Notes under the pieces: generated by a model | Told to the model about the DNA's origin: nothing | Seen by the model: only the letters and a program-made list of their open reading frames with translations | Database searches by the model: none | In this document: positions 47,563-56,735 of the stretch, piece after piece | Layout of the letters: the number at the start of each line of letters is the position of its first letter | How positions within the stretch are numbered: position 1 is the first letter of the stretch | Translations under genes and position numbers: made by a program | Source of the DNA: Rhodospirillales bacterium | GTDB taxonomy: Bacteria > Pseudomonadota > Alphaproteobacteria > ATCC43930 > CGMCC-115725 | Length of the DNA stretch: 64,000 nucleotides | Direction: 5' to 3' | Assembly: GCA_028288725.1 (NCBI GenBank) | Contig: JAQGIC010000062.1 | Location: forward strand, 186,001 to 250,000

Positions 47563-48702
47563 TCAGGGGTCGAGCAGCGCGCCGGTCCGGGTCGGCAGCG
47601 GCGTGGAGCCTGCGACCTTCCCGATCGCCTGGCCCGGACGGACCAGCCGTTCGATCTTGCGGGCGAAGAACAGCCCGTCGGCGATGGTCCTGACCGGGGT
47701 GCGCACGGATGCCGCATCCTCGGCCAGGGGATCGATGATCTGGGCCACGATCTGGCCCGCGGTGACCCGCTCGCCCAGGGCCACCTTGTAGACGACCATG
47801 CCGCCGACCGGCGCGCGCAGTGCATCGACCCCCGACAGCGGCGTGCCGTCGCACAGGGGCGTCGGCAGGGGGCCGGGATCGCCCGCGACCAGGCCGCGCC
47901 GCTGCAGAAAGCGCAGCAGGGCGGCCGCATCCTGGGCGCCCAGTTCGTCGGACACGTCGCCCTGACCGCGGAACTCGACCGTGCCGGCCAGGCAGGCGTC
48001 GGGGATCGGCGCGCTGCCGCCCAGACGACGCCGCAGCTCCGCCCAGAGATTGCTGAAGGTCTCGTCGAACGGCGTGCCGCCGGACTCCGCCGCCAGCAGG
48101 GTCGCGACGCTGCCCAGATCGGCCGACAGGTCGGCGCCGTCCGGCCAGCGCGCCTCGCCCAGATAGAGATGCAGCAGCGCATCATTGTCGCAATGCAGGT
48201 CGAGCACGTAGTCCGCATCGATCGCTTCGCGCATCAGGATCTGGCGCAGGCTGGCCAGCTCGGTCACCGGTTGCCGCTCGTCCAGCAGCGCGACCAGGGC
48301 GGCGCGGATGGTCCGCACGTTCCGGTCGGCGTCGGGCCCGAGCTTGCCCGCGAGCCGATCGGCCGCGATCGCCGCCAGATCCGGGAAGGATCGGTTGAAA
48401 TTCTCGCCGGAAGTCAGGTCGTAGCGGCCCAGATGCGTACCGTCGATGACCTGGGCAAGCCCGATCGGGTTGGCGACCGGCACCAGCACGATCTCGCCCC
48501 GGATCCGGCCCGCCGCCTCGGCGGCGTCGAGCAATTCCGCCAGGTGAACGGCCGCGATCATGCCCGGCAGTTCGTCGGCATGGAGCGAGGCCTGCAGATA
48601 GGCCTTGGGTGTCGCACCCGGGTCGCCATAACGCAGGATCTTCACATGCCGGTGCGTGCCGGGGCTGTTGGACTTCAGGCGTTTGATCTCGACCGACTTC
48701 AT
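47563..48702 (-). CDS. Succinylglutamate desuccinylase/aspartoacylase family protein
   Basis: Zinc hydrolase of 379 residues. The first zinc ligands are H41 and E44 in ASLHADELPGM, and the third His lies in YVLDLHCDND near residue 172. The catalytic region is followed by a C-terminal barrel with a lipoyl-like turn (PVGGMVVYKVALGERVTAGQ, 20 residues shown). Members remove acyl groups from N-acyl amino acids. The gene starts at the end of the permease gene; TTG 48708 would overlap the permease stop, ATG 48702 gives the more typical N-terminus. Confidence 0.82.
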   Translation of the reverse strand: MKSVEIKRLKSNSPGTHRHVKILRYGDPGATPKAYLQASLHADELPGMIAAVHLAELLDAAEAAGRIRGEIVLVPVANPIGLAQVIDGTHLGRYDLTSGENFNRSFPDLAAIAADRLAGKLGPDADRNVRTIRAALVALLDERQPVTELASLRQILMREAIDADYVLDLHCDNDALLHLYLGEARWPDGADLSADLGSVATLLAAESGGTPFDETFSNLWAELRRRLGGSAPIPDACLAGTVEFRGQGDVSDELGAQDAAALLRFLQRRGLVAGDPGPLPTPLCDGTPLSGVDALRAPVGGMVVYKVALGERVTAGQIVAQIIDPLAEDAASVRTPVRTIADGLFFARKIERLVRPGQAIGKVAGSTPLPTRTGALLDP

Positions 48703-48704
48703 TC

Positions 48705-49976
48705 TCAATTCACCGCTTCCGCCACCGGCAACCAGGGCATGATGCCGGTGATATAGAGCCAGAACACGCCGACCGCCATCGAGGCGAGCGTGATCGGAAT
48801 GCCGGCGCGTGCGAATTCGTTGGACCTGAGCTTGACGCCTCGCTCCAGCGCGCGCTCGACGATGATCAGATTGGACAGGCTGCCGATCAGCAGCAGGTTG
48901 CCGGCGAGCGAGGACAGGAGCGCCAGGCCATAGAGCGCGCCCGGCGGCGGATCGAGCCAGACCTGCAGCAGCAGCACCGCCGACGGCACGTTGCCGATCG
49001 TGTTCGACAGCAACAGGGTCAGGGGCGCCAGGATGATCAGGCTGTCCGGCAGCAGATGAACCGATTGCAGCCCGTCGATCAGCAGGCCGGGCAGCGCCGT
49101 GCTGCCCAAGGCGCCGGTGACGCCGAACAGGCAGGCGAACAGCAGCAGCAGCGGCCAGTCGATCGCCGCGATCATCGCGGTCGAGGTGAATTTGCGATTG
49201 AGCAGCAGCAGCGCCGCGATCGACAGCGCGAACACGTCGCGCGGCAGGTCGGTCAGGAACAGGGCCAACAGGCAGACGACGGCGGCGATGCCTTTGTTGG
49301 TCTGGGTCTTGTCATGGGCCCGGATCGGCATCGGCGGCGGCACCGGCTCGGCGAAGGCGTCGCTTGGCAATTCCAGTTTGCCGCGCCACAGGAACGCGAC
49401 CACGCCGAACACGATGCCGAGGCTGATGATCGCGGGCACGCCGCAGGCCCACAGATATGTGGGCAGATGCAGATTGCCGAGCTGGCCCACCAGAATGGTC
49501 TGCGGCGCGCCGATGATGGTGGCGGCCGAGCCGGCATTGTCGGCCGCGATCATGGCGATCAGGTAGGGTCGGGGATCGAGCCCGCGGGCGCGCAGCACGT
49601 CGACCAGCAGCGGCGTCATGCAATAGACCAGCATGTCGTTGGCCAGGAAGGCCGACAGCCCGCCGCAGCAGGCCACCGTCAGGCCCAGGATGCGCACGGG
49701 GCTGCCCGGGGCCTGGCCGATGCGCTGGATGACCGAGTCACAGAAGCCCGATGCGATGAACTGGGCCGAAATGATCATGATCGCGAACAAGAGGACCAGC
49801 GTCGGCATGTCGATGCGCGCGCCGACCTCGTCGAGATTGAGCGCTTCGGTCCCCAGCAGCGCGATCAGGCCCAGCAGCGCGATGCCGGTTCGGTCGACCC
49901 GCAGCCACGGCAGCCGTCCGGCCGCCATGCCGCCATAGGTCAGCAGGAAAATGACGTAGATCTTGACGGCAGTCAT
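48705..49976 (-). CDS. ArsB/NhaD/SLC13-type anion permease
   Basis: An integral membrane protein of 423 residues with about 11 helices of the ion-transporter superfamily (MTAVKIYVIFLLTYGGMAAG, LVLLFAIMIISAQFIASGF, AFLANDMLVYCMTPLLVDVL, SNTIGNVPSAVLLLQVWL). ATG 49976 gives the usual N-terminal first helix; upstream in-frame codons to 50135 would add 53 basic residues. Substrate could be arsenite, Na+/H+ or dicarboxylates. No arsC or arsR is adjacent; instead an N-acyl hydrolase and a GNAT follow, so an organic anion is more likely. Confidence 0.8.
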   Translation of the reverse strand: MTAVKIYVIFLLTYGGMAAGRLPWLRVDRTGIALLGLIALLGTEALNLDEVGARIDMPTLVLLFAIMIISAQFIASGFCDSVIQRIGQAPGSPVRILGLTVACCGGLSAFLANDMLVYCMTPLLVDVLRARGLDPRPYLIAMIAADNAGSAATIIGAPQTILVGQLGNLHLPTYLWACGVPAIISLGIVFGVVAFLWRGKLELPSDAFAEPVPPPMPIRAHDKTQTNKGIAAVVCLLALFLTDLPRDVFALSIAALLLLNRKFTSTAMIAAIDWPLLLLFACLFGVTGALGSTALPGLLIDGLQSVHLLPDSLIILAPLTLLLSNTIGNVPSAVLLLQVWLDPPPGALYGLALLSSLAGNLLLIGSLSNLIIVERALERGVKLRSNEFARAGIPITLASMAVGVFWLYITGIMPWLPVAEAVN

Positions 49977-50133
49977 CGCGAACCGAAGACGAGGAAACTC
50001 AACAACGCCAGAGCGTGGCCGAACTCGAGGACGAGCGGAAGGCGCTAAACGGCCCCAGGCTGCCCGCATAGGCGACCTGATGCGGGATCGTGGCACTTTG
50101 AACACGGGTTGCCTCTCCGGTAAGGTGGCTTCC

Positions 50134-52356
50134 ATGTCCCTGATGTCAGACCGCCCGGGCGAGCCGGCCTATTTCGCCAATCTCAATCCGCCGCAGCGCC
50201 AGGCCGTCGAAACGCTGGACGGCCCCGTGCTGGTGCTGGCCGGCGCCGGCACCGGCAAGACGCGCGTGCTGACCACGCGGCTGGCGCATATCCTGATGAC
50301 CGGGCGGGCGTACCCGAGCCAGGTCCTGGCCGTCACCTTCACCAACAAGGCCGCGCGCGAGATGCGCGACCGGCTGGAGCGGCTGATCGGCGCGGACAGC
50401 GAGGGCATGTGGCTGGGCACGTTCCACGCCATCGCCGCCCGGATCCTCAGGCGCAACGCCGAGGCGGTCGGGCTGAAATCGAACTTCACCATCCTCGATA
50501 CCGACGACCAGATCCGCCTGATCAAGCAGCTGCTCGCGGCCGAGGGCATCGACGACAAGCGCTCGCCGGCCCGCGCCGTGCTGGCGACGATCGAGCGTTG
50601 GAAGGACCGCGGCCTGACGCCGGACAAGGTCGACGGCGAGGATGCCGGCGACCTGGCCGAGGGCCGCATGCAGGCGCTCTATCGCCAGTACCAGGATCGC
50701 CTCAGGGTGCTGAACGCGACCGATTTCGGCGATCTGCTGCTGCACAACCTGACCATCTTCACCAGCCAGCCGGCGATTCTGGCCGAATATCAGCGCAAGT
50801 TCCGCTATCTGCTGGTCGACGAGTACCAGGACACCAATGTCGCGCAATATCTGTGGCTGCGGCTGTTGGCCCAGGCGCACAGGAATATCTGCTGCGTCGG
50901 CGACGACGATCAGTCGATCTACGGCTGGCGCGGCGCCGAGGTCGGCAATATCCTGCGGTTCGAGGCGGATTTCCCGGGCGCCGTCATCATCCGGCTGGAG
51001 CAGAACTACCGCTCGACGCCGGAGATCCTGGCCGCCGCCGGCCATCTGATCGCGCATAACGCCGGCCGGCTCGGCAAGACGCTCTGGACCGCGGGGGCCG
51101 CGGGCGAGCGCGTCCGCGCCAAGGGCATGTGGGACGGCGAGGAAGAGGCGCGCTGGGTCGCCGACGAGATCGAGACCGAGCAGCGCCGCGGGACCCGCCT
51201 ATCCGAGATCGCCATCCTGGTCCGCGCCAGTTTCCAGATGCGCGAGTTCGAAGAGCGCTTCATCACCACCGGCATTCCCTATCGGGTGATCGGCGGCCCG
51301 CGCTTCTACGAACGCCAGGAAATCCGCGATGCGCTGGCCTATCTCCGCCTGATCTACCAGCCCGACGACGATCTGGCGTTCGAGCGCATCGTCAACACGC
51401 CGCGCCGGGGCATCGGCAACGCCACCATGCAGATCCTGCATCAGCTGGGCCGGGCGACCGGTGTGTCGCTGATGGAGGCATCGCGCCGGGTGATCGAGAC
51501 CGACGAGTTGAAGCCGGCCGCGCGCAAGGCGGTCGCCCTCCTGGTGCGCGATTTCGAGCGCTGGCGCCGTGAGTCCGACCGGATCCTGCATACCGAGCTG
51601 GCCCAGATCGTGCTGGACGAGTCCGGCTATACCGCCATGTGGCAGGCCGACAAGACGCCGGAAGCGCCGGGCCGGCTGGAAAATCTAAAGGAACTGATCG
51701 TCGGCATGGCCGAATTCGAGACGCTCGCGGGCTTCCTCGAACATGTCAGTCTGGTCATGGACAATGCCGCCGATACCAGCGGCGATCTGGTCAGCCTGAT
51801 GACGCTGCATGCGGCCAAGGGCCTGGAATTCGGCCATGTCTTCCTGCCCGGCTGGGAGGAAGGCCTCTTTCCCCATCAGCGCGCGATGGACGAGAGCGGC
51901 CAGGCCGGCCTGGAGGAAGAGCGCCGGCTCGCCTATGTCGGCCTGACCCGGGCGAAGCTCCGCGCCAATGTCAGCTATGCCGCGAACCGGCGCATCCATG
52001 GCCAGTGGCAAAGCTCTCTGCCTTCGCGCTTCGTCGAGGAATTGCCGCAGGACCAGATCGAGGCCGAGAGTGCGACCGGCATGTACGGCATGCGGGCGCC
52101 CCAGGGCCGCGGCGCGTTCGACGATATCGCGACCTCGAGCTTCGGCGGCTATCGCCGGACCGTCCATCCGCCGGGCGGCGGCCCGCGCGAGGGGCGCGAG
52201 ATCCGCGCCGTCGGCGGCTTCGCCGCGGGCGATCGCGTCTTCCATCAGAAATTCGGCACCGGCACGGTGCGCGAGGTCGAGGAGGCGAAGCTGACGATCG
52301 ATTTCGACCATGCCGGCGAAAAGCGGGTCATGGACAGCTTCGTCCAAAAGGCCTGA
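50134..52356 (+). CDS. uvrD: UvrD/PcrA/Rep-type superfamily 1A DNA helicase
   Basis: A 740-residue 3'-5' helicase for nucleotide excision and mismatch repair and for clearing RecA or stalled polymerase. Walker A GAGTGKT is at residues 37-43, Walker B LLVDEYQDTNVAQYLWLRLL near 228, motif III GDDDQSIYGWRGA, motif V MTLHAAKGLEFGHVFLPGWE and motif VI EERRLAYVGLTRAK. The C-terminal Tudor-like end (FHQKFGTGTVREVE) marks the PcrA/UvrD type. ATG 50134 was chosen for the usual short N-terminus. Confidence 0.93.
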   Translation: MSLMSDRPGEPAYFANLNPPQRQAVETLDGPVLVLAGAGTGKTRVLTTRLAHILMTGRAYPSQVLAVTFTNKAAREMRDRLERLIGADSEGMWLGTFHAIAARILRRNAEAVGLKSNFTILDTDDQIRLIKQLLAAEGIDDKRSPARAVLATIERWKDRGLTPDKVDGEDAGDLAEGRMQALYRQYQDRLRVLNATDFGDLLLHNLTIFTSQPAILAEYQRKFRYLLVDEYQDTNVAQYLWLRLLAQAHRNICCVGDDDQSIYGWRGAEVGNILRFEADFPGAVIIRLEQNYRSTPEILAAAGHLIAHNAGRLGKTLWTAGAAGERVRAKGMWDGEEEARWVADEIETEQRRGTRLSEIAILVRASFQMREFEERFITTGIPYRVIGGPRFYERQEIRDALAYLRLIYQPDDDLAFERIVNTPRRGIGNATMQILHQLGRATGVSLMEASRRVIETDELKPAARKAVALLVRDFERWRRESDRILHTELAQIVLDESGYTAMWQADKTPEAPGRLENLKELIVGMAEFETLAGFLEHVSLVMDNAADTSGDLVSLMTLHAAKGLEFGHVFLPGWEEGLFPHQRAMDESGQAGLEEERRLAYVGLTRAKLRANVSYAANRRIHGQWQSSLPSRFVEELPQDQIEAESATGMYGMRAPQGRGAFDDIATSSFGGYRRTVHPPGGGPREGREIRAVGGFAAGDRVFHQKFGTGTVREVEEAKLTIDFDHAGEKRVMDSFVQKA

Positions 52357-52376
52357 GACAAAGGATATTGCCTGCG

Positions 52377-53285
52377 ATGATTCCCTCCTCGACCTGGCCC
52401 AAGGGCGGCGAGCCGCTGTGGCGCGTATTGATGGAAGCGCCGGACGAATTTTCGGCTGAAAGCTTCGCCCAGGTGCTGGAAGCATTGGGCGGCGCCATCA
52501 GCGCGTTCGAGACCGAGCCGCAGGGCCCGTGGAAGGTCGAGAGCTTCGTCCAGGGCAAGCCCGACCTGTCCGCGGTCGAGGGCGGGCTGGCACTGGTGGC
52601 CCTGCAGTTCGGCTTGGACCAGCCGGCGATCACGCTGGAGCAATTGCCCGACGTCGATTGGGTTCGGGAAAACCAGGAGAGCTTTCCGCCGCTCAGGATC
52701 GGCCGCTATTTCGTCTATGGCTCGCATATCGCCGAGGCGCCGCCGGCCGGCACCATCGGTCTGGAGATCGACGCGGCCAGCGCGTTCGGCACCGGCGAGC
52801 ATGCCACCACCGCCGGCTGCCTGATCGCCTTGAGCCGCCTCGCCAAGCGCGGCAAGCGGCGGCGAATTCTCGATATGGGTGCTGGCACCGGTATCCTGGC
52901 GATCGCTGCGGCCAAGACTTGGGGCCAGCCGGTGCTGGCCTGCGACATAGACCGCAATTCGGTCCGGGTCGCGGCCGAGAACATGGTGGCGAACGGCGTG
53001 CAGCATCTGGTGACCAGCCGCGAAAGCGACGGCTACCGGGCCGAGATCGTCCGGGCCCATGGCCCCTACGATCTGATTTTCGCCAATATTCTGGCGCGGC
53101 CGCTGGCCAAGATGGCACCGGACCTGGCCCGCCATCTGGCGCCGGGCGGCATCGCCATCCTGTCGGGGCTCTTGGCCAGTCAGGAAACCTATGTCGCGGC
53201 CGCCCATCGCAATGCCGGGCTGACGTTCAAGGGCCGTGTGCCGCGCGCCGGCTGGCACACGCTGATCTTCGAAAAGACGAGATAG
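52377..53285 (+). CDS. prmA: Ribosomal protein L11 methyltransferase
   Basis: SAM-dependent enzyme of 302 residues that trimethylates L11. The linker motif FGTGEHATTAGCL near residue 137 and AdoMet site DMGAGTGILAIAAAKTWG near 163 are typical, with DLIFANILARPL as the catalytic-site block. ATG 52377 is 20 bases after uvrD, preceded by AAAGGA. The N-terminal 100 residues form the L11-binding domain. Confidence 0.9.
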   Translation: MIPSSTWPKGGEPLWRVLMEAPDEFSAESFAQVLEALGGAISAFETEPQGPWKVESFVQGKPDLSAVEGGLALVALQFGLDQPAITLEQLPDVDWVRENQESFPPLRIGRYFVYGSHIAEAPPAGTIGLEIDAASAFGTGEHATTAGCLIALSRLAKRGKRRRILDMGAGTGILAIAAAKTWGQPVLACDIDRNSVRVAAENMVANGVQHLVTSRESDGYRAEIVRAHGPYDLIFANILARPLAKMAPDLARHLAPGGIAILSGLLASQETYVAAAHRNAGLTFKGRVPRAGWHTLIFEKTR

Positions 53286-53365
53286 GGAAGCGCGCCTCCC
53301 ACCCGGACCGACGCAGGGGCGATCCCGAAAGATCGCCGGGGCGCCGGCGGGTGGCTTGGCAAGAA

Positions 53366-53386
53366 GGAAACGGCCGGACCGTTTCC
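53366..53386. terminator. Hairpin between convergent prmA and DUF1127 genes
   Basis: GGAAACGG (53366-53373) pairs with CCGTTTCC (53379-53386), loop CCGGA. On the minus strand it is followed by TTCTTG. It lies 10 bases after the DUF1127 stop on that strand and probably ends that transcript; prmA readthrough may stop here too. Confidence 0.5.
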
Positions 53387-53396
53387 GAGCTGTTCC

Positions 53397-53594
53397 TTAG
53401 CGGAACAGCTTCGCGATGTCGCGACGGGCGAGGCCCATGTCGGCGAGCAGGCGGTCGTCGAGGCCGGCCAGGTGTTCGGTCGTCCGAGCATGCTCGATGC
53501 GCGTCTTGATGGCGACATAGGCCGTATGCAGCAGATGGACCGGGCCGCCGGACTGGCCGGGCAGCGTAACGGACAAGGCAGATGCAGTACTCAT
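53397..53594 (-). CDS. DUF1127 small protein
   Basis: A 65-residue protein whose C-terminal half HLAGLDDRLLADMGLARRDI ends in AKLFR, the DUF1127 signature. The N-terminal half is less conserved (Ser/Thr-rich, then VHLLHTAYVAIKTRIEHAR). It is followed on the same strand, after its own start, by a second DUF1127 gene upstream at 53642; the pair may be one transcript. Role unknown; members are linked to RNA turnover and metabolic control in some alphaproteobacteria. Confidence 0.75.
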   Translation of the reverse strand: MSTASALSVTLPGQSGGPVHLLHTAYVAIKTRIEHARTTEHLAGLDDRLLADMGLARRDIAKLFR

Positions 53595-53641
53595 CGGATC
53601 ATCCCCCCTTGGGATGAGTGTCGAAGCGCAAAGCGACGCTT

Positions 53642-53878
53642 TTACGCGGCGCGCTGTTCGACGCTGTTGTTGGCGGCGACATGGCCGGCGGCGGTGAAGA
53701 CCGGACGGGCTTCGACGGCGAGGTCGGCCTGGGCGGTGATGGCGAACGGAATGTCCGAGCGACGCAGGCCGATGTCGGCGAGCGAGCGGTCGTCCATCGA
53801 ATAGAGCTCGTTCAGAACGCGCTGGCGTTCCTGCCAAGCCCGGAAGCCGCGCATGGCGGACGAGAGGATCGTGAGCAT
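53642..53878 (-). CDS. DUF1127 small protein
   Basis: A 78-residue protein with the DUF1127 block near the N-terminus (MRGFRAWQERQRVLNELYSM then DDRSLADIGLRRSDIP), followed by a 33-residue Ala-rich tail (VFTAAGHVAANNSVEQRAA). The block sits N-terminally, unlike the other three DUF1127 products in the window, which end shortly after it. A good RBS (AGGAGA) precedes ATG 53878 on the minus strand. Confidence 0.75.
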   Translation of the reverse strand: MLTILSSAMRGFRAWQERQRVLNELYSMDDRSLADIGLRRSDIPFAITAQADLAVEARPVFTAAGHVAANNSVEQRAA

Positions 53879-54103
53879 CAAAAGATCTCCTAAGAAGATA
53901 GTTGCGACTTCAATTATGCCGCACCGCACAAAATAGGCACGTTACTGCCGACCGGCAGGGGGGCAACTGCACGCCAGCTCTCGGGTCCGCGCATAACGCA
54001 GCGCGAAAAACTGTAAGAATCAGGCCTCTTGTGCCGCAATCCTGCGGGCTCTAGCCTTCAGGCGGCGGCAATCATGCCGGCATGTTGCAAAGTCTACGGT
54101 GCT

Positions 54104-56146
54104 ATGATGCAGAAGAAGGATTGTCGGCTGATCTATCAGGGGGATGCGGTTTTGGCAGGTCTGCTAGCCAAATCCGGCTCCATTTACTCGGTCGCCGAGG
54201 TCCGGTCGCTGATTTCGGGCGTGCTGGGCTCCGCCGAGGCGCGCGATCCCGAAGCCTGGTGCGTGCTCGTGGCTCCCGACCCGTCGCCGGCGCTGGTCGC
54301 TCAGCTGATGGGCCTGAAGGACCAGATCGCCCATGACGCGGCGCCGGACCCGATCGATGGCGCCACATACCGGGCCCGTCTGGCGTCCGTCCGCACTGGT
54401 CTGGTCACGCTCGGCATCGATGGCTTCCTGGTGCCGCGCGCCGACGAATTCCAGAATGAATATGTCCCGGCCGGCAACGAGCGCCTGCAGTGGCTGACCG
54501 GCTTCAACGGCTCGGCCGGCACCGCGGTGGTGTTGGGCGATCGGGCGGCGATCTTCGTCGATGGCCGCTACACCGTGCAGGTCCGGGCCGAGGTCGACGG
54601 CAGCCTGTTCGAGTACCGCCATCTCGTCACCGAACCGCCGGAGGAATGGCTGGCGACCGCGCTCAAGCCCGGCCAGCGCTTCGGCTACGATCCCTGGCTG
54701 CTGACCCCGGCCCAGGTCGACAAGCTCCGTGCCGGCGTCGCCAAGGCCGGGGCCGAACTGGTGCCGGTCGCGTCCAATCCGCTCGATGCCGCCTGGGAGC
54801 GGCGTCCGGCCGCTCCGCTCGGTCCCGTGCGCGCCCATGAGCTGGAATTCTCCGGCAAGTCGTCCGCCGACAAGCGGCGTGAGATCGGCGAGGCGCTCTC
54901 GGCCGACAAGCGCGACGCGACGGTGCTGACCATGGCCGACAGCCTGGCCTGGCTGCTCAACATCCGCGGCTCCGACGTGCCGCATACGCCGCTGGCGTTG
55001 GGGCTGGCCATTCTGGACAAGGACGGCCAGCTCGACCTGTTCGTCGACCGGCGCAAGCTGGCGCCCGGCCTGGAGTCGCATCTGGGCAACAGCGTCGCCG
55101 TGCGCGACATGGCCGAATTCGGCCCGGCGCTCGATGCCTTGGGCGGCAAGATCGTGCAGGTCGATCCCGTCACCACGGCCTCCTGGGTGTTCGATCGCCT
55201 GGACAAGGCCGGCGCCAGGCTGGTCCGCGCCGCCGATCCCTGCAAGCTGCCGAAGGCGATCAAGAACCCGGTCGAACTCGACGGCAGCCGGCGCGCCCAT
55301 CGGCGCGATGCCGCCGCCATGGTCAAGTTCCTGGCCTGGCTCGATGCCGAGGCGCCGAAGGGCGGCCTGAAGGAGATAACCGTCTCCGACCGGCTCGAAG
55401 CCTTCCGGGCCGAGGGCGACCGGTTCCGCGACCTCTCGTTCCCGTCGATCTCGGCCGCCGGCCCGAACGCCGCCTTGCCGCATTATCGCTCAGGCCCGGC
55501 GACGGAGCGGGTGCTCGAACCCGGCACGCTCTATCTGATCGATTCCGGCGCGCAATATCTCGACGGCACGACCGACATCACCCGCACCGTGGCGATCGGC
55601 ACGCCCACGGCCGAGATGAAGGACCGCTATACCCGCGTGCTGAAGGGTCATATCGCGCTATCGATGGCACGGTTTCCCAAGGGCACGACCGGCGGCGCGC
55701 TCGACGTGCTGGCACGGCTGCCACTCTGGATGGCCGGCGTCAATTTCGACCATGGCACGGGGCATGGCGTCGGCAGCTATCTGAGCGTCCACGAAGGCCC
55801 GCAGCGCATCGCCGCCTTCGCCGATACCCAGCCGCTGATCCCGGGCATGATCCTGTCGAACGAGCCCGGCTATTATAAGGAAGGCCATTTCGGCATCCGG
55901 ATCGAAAACCTGATCGTGGTGACCAGGCTCGAACTCCCGGGCGCCGAGCGCGAGATGAGCGGGTTCGAGACCATCACCTTCTGCCCGATCGACCGCCGGC
56001 CGATCGAGCTGTCGCTCCTGAGCGACGACGAGATCGCCTGGCTCGACGCGTACCATGCCAAGACGCGCGAGATCGTGCTGCCGACGCTCGAAGATCCCGC
56101 CGCGCGCGCCTGGCTCGAAGCGAACACGACGCCGCTCCGGGCGTGA
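54104..56146 (+). CDS. pepP: Aminopeptidase P family Xaa-Pro metallopeptidase
   Basis: M24B peptidase of 680 residues that removes N-terminal residues before proline. Two creatinase-like N-terminal domains (residues about 85-390, with GTAVVLGDRAAIFVDGRYTV) precede the pita-bread catalytic domain. Metal ligands are in LIDSGAQYLDGTTDITRTVA, in FDHGTGHGVGSYLSVHEGP (His), and in ILSNEPGYYKEGHFGIRIEN (Glu). The N-terminal 80 residues vary in the family; ATG 54104 is the first reasonable start, so the exact N-terminus is uncertain. Confidence 0.88.
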   Translation: MMQKKDCRLIYQGDAVLAGLLAKSGSIYSVAEVRSLISGVLGSAEARDPEAWCVLVAPDPSPALVAQLMGLKDQIAHDAAPDPIDGATYRARLASVRTGLVTLGIDGFLVPRADEFQNEYVPAGNERLQWLTGFNGSAGTAVVLGDRAAIFVDGRYTVQVRAEVDGSLFEYRHLVTEPPEEWLATALKPGQRFGYDPWLLTPAQVDKLRAGVAKAGAELVPVASNPLDAAWERRPAAPLGPVRAHELEFSGKSSADKRREIGEALSADKRDATVLTMADSLAWLLNIRGSDVPHTPLALGLAILDKDGQLDLFVDRRKLAPGLESHLGNSVAVRDMAEFGPALDALGGKIVQVDPVTTASWVFDRLDKAGARLVRAADPCKLPKAIKNPVELDGSRRAHRRDAAAMVKFLAWLDAEAPKGGLKEITVSDRLEAFRAEGDRFRDLSFPSISAAGPNAALPHYRSGPATERVLEPGTLYLIDSGAQYLDGTTDITRTVAIGTPTAEMKDRYTRVLKGHIALSMARFPKGTTGGALDVLARLPLWMAGVNFDHGTGHGVGSYLSVHEGPQRIAAFADTQPLIPGMILSNEPGYYKEGHFGIRIENLIVVTRLELPGAEREMSGFETITFCPIDRRPIELSLLSDDEIAWLDAYHAKTREIVLPTLEDPAARAWLEANTTPLRA

Positions 56147-56153
56147 AGCGACA

Positions 56154-56189
56154 ACGGCCGCCGGTGCTGGGCCCGGCGGCCGTCTCTCT
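56154..56189 (+). terminator. Terminator after pepP
   Basis: An 11-bp GC-rich stem ACGGCCGCCGG/CCGGCGGCCGT (56154-56164/56173-56183), loop TGCTGGGC, starts 8 bases after the pepP stop and is followed by CTCTCTAT. The T tract is interrupted, so termination may be partial. The next gene is convergent. Confidence 0.6.
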
Positions 56190-56270
56190 ATCGCCGGTCG
56201 CGATGCCGTCAGTGCGGTTTGGTCGGCACGCCGATCGCCGAACTCGTCGTCGATACAATCGGCGCGTGGT

Positions 56271-56666
56271 CTACGAGCGCGCCAACCCCAGCCCCTCGTC
56301 GATCCAGCCGGTCAGGCCGCCGATCATCTCCTTCACCGGCCGGCCCAGTTCGGCGAGCTTGATCGCCGCCCTGTTGGCACCGTTGCAATGCGGGCCGGCG
56401 CAATAGACCACGAACAAGGTGTCGGCCGGATATTCGGCCAACCGGGCCGTCCCGATCATGCGCGTCGGCAGGTTGATCGAGCCCGGCACGTGGCCGGCGG
56501 CATAGAGCGCCGACGTGCGGACATCCAGCAGCACGAAATCGGCCGTCTCCTGGGTCAAGGCATAGTGCACGTCCGAACAATCCGTCTCGAATGACAGGCG
56601 GCGGCCGAAATGGGCGAGCGCGTCGTCGGGGTTGGCGACGGGCGGGCGGGAAACGACGGTGGACAT
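56271..56666 (-). CDS. Single-domain rhodanese
   Basis: A 131-residue sulfurtransferase domain. The active-site loop is VVYCAGPHCNGANRAA with Cys89 as the likely persulfide carrier; FVLLDVRTSALYAAGHVPGS is the CH2A-type block, and MIGGLTGWIDEGL ends the domain. Sulfur donor and acceptor are unknown. It is divergent from the DJ-1/AraC regulator with 69 bases between, so it is its most likely target. Confidence 0.88.
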   Translation of the reverse strand: MSTVVSRPPVANPDDALAHFGRRLSFETDCSDVHYALTQETADFVLLDVRTSALYAAGHVPGSINLPTRMIGTARLAEYPADTLFVVYCAGPHCNGANRAAIKLAELGRPVKEMIGGLTGWIDEGLGLARS

Positions 56667-56735
56667 CTCAAATCCTCCTCGATTGGAATCGAGGGCGAGC
56701 ATCGCCACAAGCGCCGCCCTTGAAAACTGGCGGGA

